Notes under the pieces: model-generated
Told to the model about the DNA's origin: nothing
The model's database searches: none
Seen by the model: the letters and a program-made list of their open reading frames with translations, nothing else
Part shown: positions 36,890 through 46,628 of the stretch, in pieces
Numbering within the stretch: position 1 is the stretch's first letter
Layout of the letters: every line of letters begins with the position of its first letter
Translations under genes and position numbers: made by a program
Assembly (NCBI RefSeq): GCF_030699305.1
Contig: NZ_JAUYNB010000013.1
Coordinates: 124,001 to 188,000 of the forward strand
Direction of reading: 5' to 3'
From: Novosphingobium sp.
GTDB taxonomy: Bacteria; Pseudomonadota; Alphaproteobacteria; Sphingomonadales; Sphingomonadaceae
Length of the DNA stretch: 64,000 nucleotides

Positions 36890-36974
36890 CGTCATCCCGG
36901 ACTTGATCCGGAATCCCGCTTCCTGATGGCGCGCGCAAAGATAGCAGGACCCCGGATCAAGTCCGGGGTGACGA
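36890..36974. repeat. REP-like inverted repeat, family B (CCGGACTTGATCCGG type)
   Basis: Arms at about 36890-36917 and 36947-36974 are inverted copies centred on CCGGACTTGATCCGG, the same layout as the family-B repeat at 35340-35478 but with GC-shifted, still self-complementary arms. It fills the space between the ccrM control region and the lipoprotein gene. Confidence 0.85.
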
Positions 36975-37033
36975 CAGCGCTTGAGATACCCTTTGAGAAT
37001 TGGGAAAACCAAAAACCGAGTAAACAGAAAACA

Positions 37034-37465
37034 CTACTGCTTATAGGTTTCGATGCCGCGCGGTAACTCTCTATAGAAAAATGGCTGCCCTGCGCTACTC
37101 TTGATACAAGCGATTATGTCTTTGTCATTCGGATGCCAAAACGTTGAGCCTTGCCAAATAACATTTTTTTCTGAAGGCATGATGATGGCAGCTGAATGGC
37201 TGGTTTTCTCGATCCATGACACTGCTGGGCCGCACAGCACCAACGCTGAAATCAGCTGTGCAGGGTCAGCGCTTCGATCTTTGCCGCCTTCTACTTTCGT
37301 ATAACCCGCCGGATTATCGTCGGGACCGTATTGAAGTGGAAACTCCAAGGAAATGCTGTGGGCGGCGGACATCATTGTTTCCGATTTTCCGCGGGCCTGC
37401 TCCTGATCCGGTGACCCACACGACGACACAAGGAGCGCAGAGATGAAAAAGACTGATTTTCTCAT
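37034..37465 (-). CDS. Putative lipoprotein of unknown function
   Basis: 143 residues from ATG 37465: MRKSVFFISALLVSSC is a signal peptide with a lipobox (LVSSC, Cys-16). The mature part contains two further Cys (LVLCGPA and IIACIKS) and no recognised family. Its base composition is visibly richer in A/T than that of its neighbours. It lies between rnhB and ccrM, which are close neighbours in many alphaproteobacteria, so it may be an insertion. Confidence 0.65.
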   Translation of the reverse strand: MRKSVFFISALLVSSCGSPDQEQARGKSETMMSAAHSISLEFPLQYGPDDNPAGYTKVEGGKDRSADPAQLISALVLCGPAVSWIEKTSHSAAIIMPSEKNVIWQGSTFWHPNDKDIIACIKSSAGQPFFYRELPRGIETYKQ

Positions 37466-37557
37466 CCGCAACAAATGACGAAGAAAACGAAAGTCCGCAA
37501 CTTCACCGTCGTCGGAACGTCCGCTTGCAGAATGGCAAAGCGAACAGCTGCCGTCCC

Positions 37558-38193
37558 CTAAATCAGCACCAGCTGCGCCACCGGGGCAAAGCTGCGGCGG
37601 TGGATCGGGGTTGGGCCATGGTTCCGCAGCGCCGCCAGATGCTCCGCCGTGCCGTATCCGGCGTTGCGATCCCAGCCATAGTGCGGCCAGGTTTCCGCAT
37701 GGGCGCGCATGACGCGGTCGCGGTGTTCCTTGGCAAGGATCGAGGCGGCGGAAATGCAAGGTTCCAGCGCGTCGCCGCCCACGATCGCCCGCGCGGTCCA
37801 ACGCCATTCCGGCACGCGGCCCGCCGGGGTCTTGTTGCCGTCGATCAGCACTTCGTCCGGCTCTGCCCCAAGCGCCTGCACCAGCGCGCCGACCGCGCGG
37901 GTCATCGCCAGCATGGTGGCGGCAAAAATGTTGATCCGGTCGATCTCGTCCGCTTCAACCACGCCCAGCGCCCAGCCGCAGCTTTGCCCGATGAGCGGTT
38001 CCAGCACGGCGCGCCGTCTGGCCGACAGCTTTTTGGAATCGTCCAGCCCATCTGGCGCGGTCACGCCCAGCACGCAGGCGGCGGCCACCACCGGCCCCGC
38101 CAGTGGCCCGCGCCCCGCTTCGTCGACCCCGATCACCCACCGGTCGGACGGGTGCTTGGCAAATCGCTGCGGAACCCCGATGATAGCATCCAT
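37558..38193 (-). CDS. rnhB: Ribonuclease HII
   Basis: 211 residues from ATG 38193. The catalytic acids lie in [17 protein letters not shown] (D and E, about 25-35) and VLIDGNK (D about 124); [11 protein letters not shown] and [12 protein letters not shown] with the last Asp/His region are present. It removes ribonucleotides from RNA-DNA hybrids. The start codon overlaps that of the divergent sugar dehydrogenase at the shared CATG (38191-38194). Confidence 0.94.
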   Translation of the reverse strand: MDAIIGVPQRFAKHPSDRWVIGVDEAGRGPLAGPVVAAACVLGVTAPDGLDDSKKLSARRRAVLEPLIGQSCGWALGVVEADEIDRINIFAATMLAMTRAVGALVQALGAEPDEVLIDGNKTPAGRVPEWRWTARAIVGGDALEPCISAASILAKEHRDRVMRAHAETWPHYGWDRNAGYGTAEHLAALRNHGPTPIHRRSFAPVAQLVLI

Positions 38194-39337
38194 GACCAAA
38201 CCGCTCCTCACCGCCCTTTCGCCCCTCGCCCTGTTCCTCGCAAGCTGCGGCCCGTCGGTTGCTGGGGACAGCCCCGCCCCGCCGGCAAGCGAAGTGAAGG
38301 ACGCATTTGCCATCACCGAAGTGGCCAAATTCAACGAGCCCTGGGCGATGACCTTCCTGCCCGGCGGCAAGGAAGCGCTGATTACCGAGAAGTCCGGCAA
38401 GCTGAAGCTGTGGGACGGCGCAGCGGTGCTGGACGTGGCCGGGGCGCCCACGGTCGCCTATGGCGGTCAGGGCGGTCTGGGCGAGGTGATCCTCGCCCCC
38501 GATTTCGCCAGATCGGGCATGATCTATCTCAGCTGGGCCGAAGCGGGCGACGGCGAAACGCGCGGCGCAGCCGTGGGCCGGGCCAAGCTGGTGCGCGGCG
38601 GCGTCCCCCGGCTGGAAGGGCTGGAAGTGATCTGGCGGCAGGCACCCAAGGTTACCGGGCGCGGCCACTATTCGCACCGTCTGACGTTCTCGCCCGATGG
38701 TCGGCATCTGTTTGTCGCGTCGGGTGACCGGCAGAAGTTCACTCCGGCGCAGGACATGGCGCAGAACCTCGGCAAGGTTCTGCGGCTGCTGCCCGATGGC
38801 AAGCCCGCACCGGGCAACCCGTTTGCGGCGCAGGGCGGTGTCGCGGCTGAAGTGTGGTCGCTCGGCCACCGCAACATTCTGGCGCTGGCGTTCGATCCCA
38901 CTGGCAAGCTCTGGGATCTGGAACACGGCCCGGCTGGCGGGGATGAACTCAATCTGGTCAAGCCAGGACAGAACTATGGCTGGCCGGAGGTTTCGGACGG
39001 CGATCACTATGACGGCAGGGCCATCCCGCGCCACGCCACCCGGCCGGAATTCGCGAAAGCCGCGCTCGGCTGGACCCCGGTGATCGCGCCGGGCAACATG
39101 ATTTTCTACACCGGCAAGATGTTCCCGCAGTGGCGCGGACAGGCGCTGATCGCAGGCCTTGCCAAGAACAGCGGTGTGGTGCGCGTGGCGGTGGACGGCG
39201 AAACCGCCCGCGAAGTCGCCCGCCACCCGATGGACAAGCGCATCCGCGAAATCGAACAGGCCCCGGACGGCGCGATCTGGCTGCTGGAAGACGGCAAGGA
39301 CGCGCGGATGCTGCGGCTTTCGAAGCCGAAAGGGTAA
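38192..39337 (+). CDS. PQQ-dependent sugar dehydrogenase-like lipoprotein
   Basis: 381 residues from ATG 38192: [19 protein letters not shown] is a lipoprotein signal (lipobox LASC, Cys-19). A six-bladed propeller follows with [69 protein letters not shown] and [12 protein letters not shown], the set typical of soluble aldose sugar dehydrogenases (Asd/YliI). It likely oxidises sugars in the periplasm using PQQ. An in-frame ATG at 38180 is an alternative start. Confidence 0.85.
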   Translation: MTKPLLTALSPLALFLASCGPSVAGDSPAPPASEVKDAFAITEVAKFNEPWAMTFLPGGKEALITEKSGKLKLWDGAAVLDVAGAPTVAYGGQGGLGEVILAPDFARSGMIYLSWAEAGDGETRGAAVGRAKLVRGGVPRLEGLEVIWRQAPKVTGRGHYSHRLTFSPDGRHLFVASGDRQKFTPAQDMAQNLGKVLRLLPDGKPAPGNPFAAQGGVAAEVWSLGHRNILALAFDPTGKLWDLEHGPAGGDELNLVKPGQNYGWPEVSDGDHYDGRAIPRHATRPEFAKAALGWTPVIAPGNMIFYTGKMFPQWRGQALIAGLAKNSGVVRVAVDGETAREVARHPMDKRIREIEQAPDGAIWLLEDGKDARMLRLSKPKG

Positions 39338-39381
39338 AATACATCGACAACCCGGCGCGGGCGGCTTATCCGCCCGCGCCG

Positions 39382-39897
39382 ATGACTACGCCCGCCCTCA
39401 TTCCGCTCGATCAGGTCGATCCGCAATGGATCGAGGACCTGCTGGACCGCGCGTTCGAACCGGGGCGGCAGCAGCGAACCGCCTACAAGGTGCGCGAAGG
39501 GATGGACTGGCTGCCCACCTTGTCGTTCGCCGCGCTCGACAGCGATGAGCACCTCGTCGGCACGATCCAGTGCTGGCCGGTCGCGCTGAACAGCCCCGAT
39601 GGCAAGGCTCACCCCATGATCATGGTCGGCCCGGTCGCGGTCCTGCCCGAATTGCAGGGGGCCGGTTACGGCAAGGCGCTGATGACCGCCAGCCTGTCGG
39701 CGCTCAGCCCCAATGCCCCGCTGCCGCAAGTGATGATCGGCGATCCGGAATACTACGGCCGGTTCTGGGACTTCACCAATGCCCACACCGGTGGATGGAC
39801 CTTGCCCGGCCCGTTTGAACAGCACCGCCTGCTGGTGCGCACCAGCAATCCGGCCGTCCTCCCCCGTGACGGCATTCTGGGCCCTTGGAAAGGCTGA
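39382..39897 (+). CDS. GNAT family N-acetyltransferase
   Basis: 171 residues from ATG 39382 (MTTPALIPLDQVDPQWIEDLL). The acetyl-CoA binding motif A reads VGPVAVLPELQGAGYGKALM (about 80-99, Q/RxxGxG/A as QGAGYG). GDPEYYGRFWDFTNA near residue 125 is the YhbS-type block. Substrate unknown. It is followed 24 bp later by the DUF1285 gene on the same strand. Confidence 0.85.
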   Translation: MTTPALIPLDQVDPQWIEDLLDRAFEPGRQQRTAYKVREGMDWLPTLSFAALDSDEHLVGTIQCWPVALNSPDGKAHPMIMVGPVAVLPELQGAGYGKALMTASLSALSPNAPLPQVMIGDPEYYGRFWDFTNAHTGGWTLPGPFEQHRLLVRTSNPAVLPRDGILGPWKG

Positions 39898-39920
39898 CCT
39901 GATCTGGCATCGCCATTGCA

Positions 39921-40463
39921 ATGCCATACAGTCCTCCGCCCGACCTTGCTTCGCTGTCCCTGCCGGAAATCGCCGCGCTGGTGGCGGCGCGCAAGCTGCC
40001 GCCGGTTGATCAGTGGCAACCGCAGGCGGTCAGCGACAGCTTGATGGTAATCAAGGCGGACGGACGCTGGTTCCACGACGGCGGGGAAATCCGCCGTCCG
40101 GCAATGGTCCGCGCCTTTGCCAGCCTGCTGTGGCGCGATGGGGAAGGCCGGCACTGGCTGGTCACCCCGTTCGAGAAGCAGGCGATTGCGGTGGAGGACG
40201 CCGCCTTCATCGCCACCGATGTGTCAGAGCGTGACGGGGCACTGGCGTTCCGGCTGAACACCGATGAAATCGTGCTGGCCGGGCCGGACAATCCGCTGAC
40301 CGCGCGCGGCGATCCCGAAACGCCCGCACTCTACCTGCTGGTGCGGCACGGGGTAGAGGCCCGGATCAACCGCAGCACCTGGCTGCAACTGGTCGAACTG
40401 GCGGGCGCCGACTTGTGCCTGACCAGCCAGGGCGCGCGGTTTTCGCTGGTGCCTGCGCCATGA
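39921..40463 (+). CDS. DUF1285 family protein
   Basis: 180 residues. The N-terminal PVDQWQPQAVSDSLMVIKADGRWFHDGGEI and the EDAAFIATDV block match DUF1285, a soluble family of unknown role with a beta-rich fold. The stop overlaps the start of the Nudix gene as ATGA (40460), and in alphaproteobacteria this trio DUF1285-Nudix-cca is a recurring order, so a shared operon is likely. Confidence 0.85.
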   Translation: MPYSPPPDLASLSLPEIAALVAARKLPPVDQWQPQAVSDSLMVIKADGRWFHDGGEIRRPAMVRAFASLLWRDGEGRHWLVTPFEKQAIAVEDAAFIATDVSERDGALAFRLNTDEIVLAGPDNPLTARGDPETPALYLLVRHGVEARINRSTWLQLVELAGADLCLTSQGARFSLVPAP

Positions 40464-41047
40464 CGCTGATCCCGCGCCTGCACCGGCTCCATGCCGAAGG
40501 CCACGCCCGCCCGGTCCAGCACCGCGACGAAGTGGGCTTTACCGACAGCGAACTGCGCCCCGCCGCCGTACTGGCGGCCATCACGGAACGAGGCGACCGC
40601 CCCGGCTTCCTGTTGATCCACCGCCCCAGCAACATGCGCTCTCACCCCGGGCAAGTCGCGTTTCCGGGCGGCAAGATCGATCCCGGCGAAACTCCGGTCG
40701 AAGCCGCCCTGCGCGAGGCTTACGAGGAACTGGGCATCCACGAGCGCGACGTGACCGTGATCGGCCCCAGCGACGTCTACCGCACCGGCAGCGGCTATGC
40801 GATCACGCCGGTCGTCGCGGTCGTCCCGCCCGACATCAAGCTGAACCCCAGCCCGACCGAAGTGGCCAGGTGGTTCGAAGCCCCGGTCGACTTCGTGTTC
40901 GACCCCGCCAACCACACCCACCATGCCGCCTTCTGGCAGGGGCGCGAACGGCGCTATATCGAGATCATGTGGCAGGAACACCGCATCTGGGGCGTCACCG
41001 CCGGGATCATCGCCAATCTGGCCCAAAGGATCGACTGGCATGGCTGA
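40460..41047 (+). CDS. CoA pyrophosphatase (Nudix hydrolase)
   Basis: 195 residues from ATG 40460. The Nudix box is complete: GGKIDPGETPVEAALREAYEELG (about 73-95) with REAYEE as catalytic core, preceded by the NudL-type signature LIHRPSNMRSHPGQVAFPGG. This subgroup cleaves coenzyme A or its derivatives to 4'-phosphopantetheine and 3',5'-ADP. The stop overlaps the cca start by 8 bp. Confidence 0.88.
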   Translation: MTLIPRLHRLHAEGHARPVQHRDEVGFTDSELRPAAVLAAITERGDRPGFLLIHRPSNMRSHPGQVAFPGGKIDPGETPVEAALREAYEELGIHERDVTVIGPSDVYRTGSGYAITPVVAVVPPDIKLNPSPTEVARWFEAPVDFVFDPANHTHHAAFWQGRERRYIEIMWQEHRIWGVTAGIIANLAQRIDWHG

Positions 41048-42211
41048 GGTGCTTTGCGCCGACTGGATGCAGCGCGATGACCTCGCCGCGCTGGTCGCCG
41101 CGCTGGGCGCGGGCAACGCACGCTACGTCGGCGGGGCGGTGCGCGACACGCTGCTGGGCATTGCGGTCAAGGATATCGACATCGCCACCCCGCTGGTCCC
41201 CGCCGAAGTGATCGACCGGCTGAAAACGGCGCACATCCGCAGCGTGCCGACCGGCATCGAACACGGCACCGTCACCGCGATCCTGCCCGGCGGGCCGGTG
41301 GAAATCACCACGCTGCGCCATGATGTCTCCACCGATGGCCGCCGCGCGACCGTGGCTTTCGCGCAGGACTGGCAGGACGACGCCGCCCGCCGCGATTTCA
41401 CGATCAACGCGCTTTATGCCGATCCGGCCAGCGGCGAAGTGTTCGACTGGTTCGGCGGGCTGGCCGATCTGGCCGCGCGCCGCCTGCGCTTCATCGGCGA
41501 TGCCCGTCAGCGCATCCGCGAGGATCACTTGCGGATCCTGCGCTATTTCCGGTTTCAGGCCCGCTTCGGCAGCCAGCCCGCCGATAGCGTCGCTGAACAG
41601 GCCTGCACCGACCTTGCCGCCACGCTGAAAGGGCTGTCGCGGGAGCGGGTTGGGATGGAAATGCTCAACCTGCTGGGCCTGCCCGATCCCGCGCCGACCA
41701 TCGCCCGCATGGCGCAGCTGGACGTACTGCCGGTGGTCCTGCCCGAAGCCGATCCCGCCGCGCTGGCCGCGCTGGTCGCGCAGGAAGCGCGGCAAGCCAT
41801 CGCCCCCGACGCGATCCGCCGCCTCGCCGCCCTGCTGCCCGCCGATCCCGCCCTGGCCGAAAAAATCGCCAGCCGCTTCCGCCTGTCCGGCACGCAGAAA
41901 AAGCGCCTGACACTGGCGGCTGCCCGCTTCCTCCCCGGCACGGGGAGGAAATTGAGGCCCGCGCCCTCGCCTATCGCCTCGGCCGGGAATCTGCGCTGGA
42001 CCGCTTGCTGCTGACCGGAGCGGATACGGCGCCCTTGCAAGGCTGGGACATCCCGATCTTCAGGCTGAAAGGCGGCGACATCGTCGCACGTGGGGTTGGC
42101 GCCGGGCCTGAAGTCGCCCGGATCCTTCGCGCGGTTGAGGCGCAGTGGCTTAACGAAGATTTCCCGGATAGCGCCCGCGTCAATGCAATTCTAACCGATT
42201 TACTGGACTAA
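41040..42211 (+). pseudogene. cca: CCA tRNA nucleotidyltransferase, apparent frameshift near 41931-41947
   Basis: N-terminal part from ATG 41040: GGAVRDTLLGIAVKDIDIAT with the catalytic DxD, VSTDGRRATVAFAQDWQDDAARRDFTINALY and the RIREDHLRILRYFRFQARFG helix block. The frame carries on to 42014 but meaningful homology stops at LAAARF. The C-terminal part (EEIEARALAYRLGRESALDRLLL to TDLLD, stop 42211) lies in another frame. The shift coincides with a 17-nt perfect hairpin at 41931-41947; deleting exactly those 17 nt restores one frame (RF-EIEARALAYR). It could also be an indel error. The enzyme matures tRNA 3' ends. Confidence 0.8.
41930..41948. repeat. Solo copy of the DUF559-element outer hairpin inside cca
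   Basis: CCTCCCCGGCACGGGGAGG is identical over 19 bases to hairpin 1 of the element at 25759-25777, with the next base on the 3' side different. The perfect stem CTCCCCG/CGGGGAG occupies 41931-41947 with loop GCA. The second hairpin of the element is absent here. Confidence 0.8.
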
Positions 42212-42340
42212 CACGCAATAATCGGTTCCGGCTCAACTCATCGGACCTGAGGCCCGGTCCACCGCCCCAAGCGTTGATCCTTCGGCAGACAGTCCGCAAT
42301 CAACTCTGCCTACACCACATCAACGGGAAGGACCGATTTA

Positions 42341-42889
42341 ATGAAGTTCAAGCAGACGATCGCAATCGGCGTCACGGCGCTGGCTGGGTGGTCAGTAGCA
42401 GCTCAGGCCCAGAGCATTGCGGCAGCGGGCGTTTCGGTAGGTGTCACCGTGTATGGCCCGCAAGGCAACGAAGTGGGCCAGGTCGAACGGATCGACGGGG
42501 ATATCGTCACCATCAACACGGGCAAGAACGCAGCCGCACTCGGCGGTGCATCCTTCGCCCAGGGCGCGAAGGGCCCGGTGATCGGCTATACCAAGGCCCA
42601 GTTGGATGACGCGATTGAAGCTGCCAACCAGCAGGCCAAGGCAAAGCTGGATGCTGCACTGGTCGCCGGAAATGCCCTGCGCGGCGCCGATGGCGTAGGC
42701 GTAGGCACGATCAAGACCGTGAACGAAGACGGCACGATCGTCATCGAAGGATCCTCACAAACGTTTTCGCTGAACCGCGACCTGTTCAGCGCCGACGATT
42801 CCGGGCCGATGCTGCGGATCACCAGCCAGCAGTTGCAAGAGGCGCTGGCGAAAAGTGCGGCAGCCGCACCCGCGGCCCCGGCCAGCTGA
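42341..42889 (+). CDS. Secreted hypothetical protein
   Basis: 182 residues with a signal peptide (MKFKQTIAIGVTALAGWSVAAQA) and GGGAAGGAC ribosome site 7 bp upstream. The mature part has two similar beta segments, VGVTVYGPQGNEVGQVERIDGD and VGVGTIKTVNEDGTIVIEG, resembling PRC-barrel-like folds, separated by an Ala/Gln-rich helix (about 88-110), and an Ala/Pro-rich tail. Role unknown; probably periplasmic. Confidence 0.7.
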   Translation: MKFKQTIAIGVTALAGWSVAAQAQSIAAAGVSVGVTVYGPQGNEVGQVERIDGDIVTINTGKNAAALGGASFAQGAKGPVIGYTKAQLDDAIEAANQQAKAKLDAALVAGNALRGADGVGVGTIKTVNEDGTIVIEGSSQTFSLNRDLFSADDSGPMLRITSQQLQEALAKSAAAAPAAPAS

Positions 42890-42892
42890 CGA

Positions 42893-45178
42893 TCAGAACT
42901 TGTTGTCGCGCGGGAAGCCCGTCGGCGGCATCCGCCCCGCCGCCCCGCGCGCGACTTTCCACATCACCACGTCCTTTTCGGTGCGGGTCCGGCCCGTTTC
43001 GCCGCCCATGGTCCAGCTGAGGCCGTCTTCCAGCCGCAGCGTGATCGCGTCGGACAGCCCGCCGTCGCGGTAGCGTTGCAGGGTTACGCCCTGCCCCTTG
43101 GCCAGCACCGGCATTTCCGACAGCGCGAAGACCACCAGCTTGCGGTTGTCGCCGACCACGGCGATGTGGTCATGCTCCGCCGGGACTTCGCGCACCACGG
43201 TCAGCTTCACATCGGGCTTGGTGGTCATCACCCCCCGGCCCTTGCGGGTTTCGGCCAGCAATTCGTCCATTTCAGCCACGAAGCCGCGTCCGATGTTGCT
43301 GGCCAGCAGCAGCTGCCCCTTGGGCTTGTAGGGGATCAGCGCGATGATCTGCGCGCTGGCGTCGATATCCAGCATCGTCCGGATCGGTTCACCAAACCCA
43401 CGTGCGGAGGGCAGCTTGTCGGCCCCCAGCGTATAGAACCGGCCATTGTCGCAGGCGATCAGCAGCTTGTCGGTGGTCTGCGCATGGAGCGCGAAGGCCG
43501 GGCCGTCGCCTTCCTTGAACTTGAACTCCTTGCCCTCTGGCTCGTGCCCGCTGGCCCCGCGAATCCAGCCCCTGGCTGACAGGATCACCGTGACCGGCGC
43601 CTTTTCGATCATCGCGTCCATGCTGAATTCCACCGTCGGCGCGGCTTCGGCGATGGTCGTGCGGCGGCGGCCCAGCAGGGTGGTTTCAGCGTAGTCCTTG
43701 CGCAGATTGGTCAGATCGCGCTTCAGCCGGGTGCGCTGGCGGGCGGGACTGTCGAGCAGCTTTTGCAGTTCCTCCTGCTCGGCCACCAGCTCGTCGAATT
43801 CGCGGCGCAGTTCCATTTCCTCCAGCTTGCGCAAGGAGCGCAGCCGCATGTTGAGGATCGCTTCGGCCTGCCGGTCATTCAGCTGGAATTCGGCCATCAT
43901 CACCGGCTTCGGCTCATCCTCGGTCCGGATGATCTCGATGATCCGGTCGAGGTTGAGGTAGGCGATGATATAGCCCTGGAGCAGTTCCAGCCGCGCGGCG
44001 ATCTTGTCCAGCCGGTGCTGGCTGCGGCGCAGCAGGATATCGATCTGGGCGATCACCCATTCCTGCAGCAACAGCTTCAGCCCCAGCACGCCGGGGGTGC
44101 GGGTGGCATCCAGCACGTTGAGGTTGAGCGAAAACCGGCTTTCCAGATCGGTCAGCTTGTAGAGCGATTCCTTGAGCAGTTCCGGATCGATGTTGCGGCT
44201 TTTGGGCACGAACACCAGCCGGATCTGTTCATCGGATTCGTCGCGGATATCCTCAAGGATCGGCAGCTTCTTGTCAGCGATAAGCTGGGCGACCTGCTCG
44301 ATCAGCTTGCCCTTTTGCAGCATGTAGGGGATCTCGCTGATCACCAGCTGCCACTGCCCGCTGCCCAGCTTTTCGATGCCGGTCGGCTCCCAGCTGCCAT
44401 CGGCTTCGCGCCCGGTGGAGAACCGCCCGCGCACCCGTATCGCGCCCTTGCCGGTTTCATAGGCATGCGACAGCGCCGCCGGGCTATCCACCACCACGCC
44501 GCCGGTCGCGAAGTCCGGGCCGTGGAACACTTCCATCAATTGCGCGTGTTCAACGTGCGGATTGTCGATCAGCAGCAGCGTTGCGTCGATGATCTCGGCC
44601 ACGTTGTGGCTGGGGATCGATGTCGCCATGCCCACCGCGATCCCGCTGGAACCGTTGGCCAGCAGGTTGGGGAAGATGCCGGGGAAAATCTCCGGCTCTT
44701 CCTCTTCACCGTTGTAGGTCGGGATGAAGTTGACGGTGCCTTCGTCCAGCCCGGCCATCAGCTGGATCGCGGTCTTGGTCAGCCGCGCTTCGGTGTAGCG
44801 ATAGGCGGCGGCGTTATCGCCGTCGATGTTGCCGAAATTGCCCTGCCCGTCGACCAGTGGGTAACGCAGGCTGAAATCCTGCGCGAGCCGGACCATCGCG
44901 TCATAAACCGACTGATCGCCATGCGGGTGATACTTGCCGATCACGTCCCCCACCACGCGGGCGGATTTCTTGTAGGCCTGGCTGGGGTCCAGCTTCAGCT
45001 GCCGCATCGCCCAGAGCAGGCGGCGGTGGACCGGCTTCAACCCGTCGCGCAGATCGGGCAGCGACCGCGCGGTGATCGTGGAGAGCGCATAGACCAGATA
45101 CCGCTCGGACAACGCCGCATCGAACGGCGCATCGACGATGGCGTCAAACGGATCGGGTTCGGTGGTGTCTATGGCCAT
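42893..45178 (-). CDS. parC: DNA topoisomerase IV subunit A
   Basis: 761 residues. The breakage-reunion domain contains [35 protein letters not shown] (quinolone-pocket region) and the catalytic tyrosine in [13 protein letters not shown]. The C-terminal part has about four to five beta-pinwheel repeats and is shorter than GyrA, favouring ParC. With ParE it decatenates daughter chromosomes. At the position of E. coli GyrA Ser83 it has Gln, a feature I believe common in alphaproteobacterial ParC. The gene is monocistronic. Confidence 0.94.
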   Translation of the reverse strand: MAIDTTEPDPFDAIVDAPFDAALSERYLVYALSTITARSLPDLRDGLKPVHRRLLWAMRQLKLDPSQAYKKSARVVGDVIGKYHPHGDQSVYDAMVRLAQDFSLRYPLVDGQGNFGNIDGDNAAAYRYTEARLTKTAIQLMAGLDEGTVNFIPTYNGEEEEPEIFPGIFPNLLANGSSGIAVGMATSIPSHNVAEIIDATLLLIDNPHVEHAQLMEVFHGPDFATGGVVVDSPAALSHAYETGKGAIRVRGRFSTGREADGSWEPTGIEKLGSGQWQLVISEIPYMLQKGKLIEQVAQLIADKKLPILEDIRDESDEQIRLVFVPKSRNIDPELLKESLYKLTDLESRFSLNLNVLDATRTPGVLGLKLLLQEWVIAQIDILLRRSQHRLDKIAARLELLQGYIIAYLNLDRIIEIIRTEDEPKPVMMAEFQLNDRQAEAILNMRLRSLRKLEEMELRREFDELVAEQEELQKLLDSPARQRTRLKRDLTNLRKDYAETTLLGRRRTTIAEAAPTVEFSMDAMIEKAPVTVILSARGWIRGASGHEPEGKEFKFKEGDGPAFALHAQTTDKLLIACDNGRFYTLGADKLPSARGFGEPIRTMLDIDASAQIIALIPYKPKGQLLLASNIGRGFVAEMDELLAETRKGRGVMTTKPDVKLTVVREVPAEHDHIAVVGDNRKLVVFALSEMPVLAKGQGVTLQRYRDGGLSDAITLRLEDGLSWTMGGETGRTRTEKDVVMWKVARGAAGRMPPTGFPRDNKF

Positions 45179-45321
45179 ATCGGGAACGCTCTAGCAGGCG
45201 CGGAATCGGCGCGCCAAGCGCAAACCCAGCCTTATCCAGAGGGAAAACGCGCGGGACTTCTGTTTGGAAACCTAAGCGGTTAGGCTGCTACCGAGACTCG
45301 CGGCGTGGAGAGGCAGGCGAA

Positions 45322-46299
45322 ATGAAGCACTTGATCCGGTTTGCCCTGCCTGCACTGGCGCTCTTGTCGGCCTGTGGCGAGAAGGCCGAGGAGGCTGCTG
45401 AGCAGCCAAAGCTCATGTCCTACGATTTGAAAAAGCCCAGCGCAGAAGGGGCAGCCCCACAGAACAAGTTCGGCTTTGCGGAAGCGGTAGAGCGCCCCCA
45501 GTTGCTGCGGGACAAGCAAGCGGAAGCACGCAGCGATGCCGGAAAAGCGGCGTCCAATGCGGCGGTTCAGACCGACCCTGCCGCAGCTCCGGTCGCGGCG
45601 GCGCGGATTGCCTATGCCTATTCGTTCGGCTTTCGCGTTGCCGCCAACAGCCTGCCGGACCTGCAACGCGGCCACGCCGACTTGTGCAAGAAAATGGGGC
45701 CGCAAAGCTGCCGCGTGATGGAAATGAGCCAGTCCGGCGCGGACGAGGACTATGCCTATGGCAAGCTGCTGCTCGAAGTGGCGGCACCACAAGCGCAGGG
45801 CTTTGGCGCTCAGCTGGAAAAAATCGCGCAAGGGTTGGACGGCGAACAGATTTCCAGTGCGGTCAGCGGCGAGGACTTGTCCAAGCAGATCGTCGATACC
45901 GAGGCCAAATTGCGCGCCCGCGTGCTGCTGCGCGATCGGCTGATGGAACTGCTCGCCACCCGCAAAGGCACCGTGGCCGAACTGATCGAGGCTGAGCGCG
46001 GCGTGGCCGAAGTGAACCAGGAAATCGACGAGGCGCAAAGCTGGCTGAAGGAGCTGCAAGGCCGGGTCGAATTCAGCAAGGTCACCATCGAGTATGAAAG
46101 CGAAAACCGGTCCGGCAGCAGCTTCCTCAGCCCGATCAAGGCGGTGCTGGGCAGCCTTGGCACGATCTTTGGCGGGGTGATCGCAGGCCTGATCGCCCTC
46201 ACGGTCGCGCTGGTGCCGATCTCGCTGTTTGTGGTGGGGGTCCGCTGGCTGTGGCGCCGGGTGCGCCGCTTGCTGCAACGCGGCTCGGTAGCGCCTTAA
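45322..46299 (+). CDS. DUF4349 lipoprotein
   Basis: 325 residues: signal MKHLIRFALPALALLSAC (lipobox LSAC, Cys-18). The DUF4349 domain runs from about 95 to 265: RIAYAYSFGFRVAANSLPDLQ, EDLSKQIVDTEAKLRARVLLRDRLMELL and a long coiled coil, then GRVEFSKVTIEYES. A C-terminal membrane helix (about 285-310) is followed by an Arg-rich tail, so the protein seems anchored at both ends, in an inner-membrane/periplasmic layout. Function unknown. Confidence 0.8.
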   Translation: MKHLIRFALPALALLSACGEKAEEAAEQPKLMSYDLKKPSAEGAAPQNKFGFAEAVERPQLLRDKQAEARSDAGKAASNAAVQTDPAAAPVAAARIAYAYSFGFRVAANSLPDLQRGHADLCKKMGPQSCRVMEMSQSGADEDYAYGKLLLEVAAPQAQGFGAQLEKIAQGLDGEQISSAVSGEDLSKQIVDTEAKLRARVLLRDRLMELLATRKGTVAELIEAERGVAEVNQEIDEAQSWLKELQGRVEFSKVTIEYESENRSGSSFLSPIKAVLGSLGTIFGGVIAGLIALTVALVPISLFVVGVRWLWRRVRRLLQRGSVAP

Positions 46300-46628
46300 C
46301 GGCGCTGCATATCCCGGCTTTCCCCCGGAATTCGCACTTCCAGCCCGTCCACCTCCTCGGTCAGCGTGATCTGGCACGACAGCCGGCTGGTGCGGGTAAC
46401 GCCAGCGGCCAGATCGAGCATATCCTCCTCATCCTCGCTGGCACGGGGCAGCTTGGCGAACCAGTCTGGCGCGATGACCACGTGGCAGGTGGAGCAGGCC
46501 ATCTGCCCTTCGCAGGTGCCTTCCAGCGGCATATCGGCGTGCTGCGCCACATCGAGCAGGCAATCGCCCGCTGCCCCGCTGACTTCGACCTTGTCGCCCT
46601 GCGCCGTGATGAACGTGACTTTGACCAT
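46296..46628 (-). CDS. fdx: 2Fe-2S ferredoxin (adrenodoxin/Isc type)
   Basis: 110 residues from ATG 46628. Cluster ligands C39, C45 and C48 in GTCEGQMACSTCHV, with the fourth Cys in SRLSCQI (about 85). WFAKLPRASEDEEDMLDLAAG is typical of Isc-type ferredoxins used in Fe-S cluster assembly or P450 reduction. The start overlaps the stop of the cysteine desulfurase gene at 46628, and both follow another desulfurase, so an Fe-S assembly role is the best reading. Confidence 0.9.
   Translation of the reverse strand: MVKVTFITAQGDKVEVSGAAGDCLLDVAQHADMPLEGTCEGQMACSTCHVVIAPDWFAKLPRASEDEEDMLDLAAGVTRTSRLSCQITLTEEVDGLEVRIPGESRDMQRR

Noticed and set aside
41925-42015. Programmed -1 frameshift in cca
   Set aside because: No canonical X-XXY-YYZ slippery heptamer is present at the shift; codons are ACG GGG AGG AAA. 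Hairpin insertion or a sequence error fits better.
44850-44960. Gln at the quinolone-pocket Ser position of ParC as a resistance mutation
   Set aside because: HPHGDQ at this place is, to my knowledge, common in alphaproteobacterial ParC and so is more likely ancestral than acquired.
43763-45283. 506-residue plus-strand frame opposite parC
   Set aside because: Shadow of parC codons; no start context or domain.
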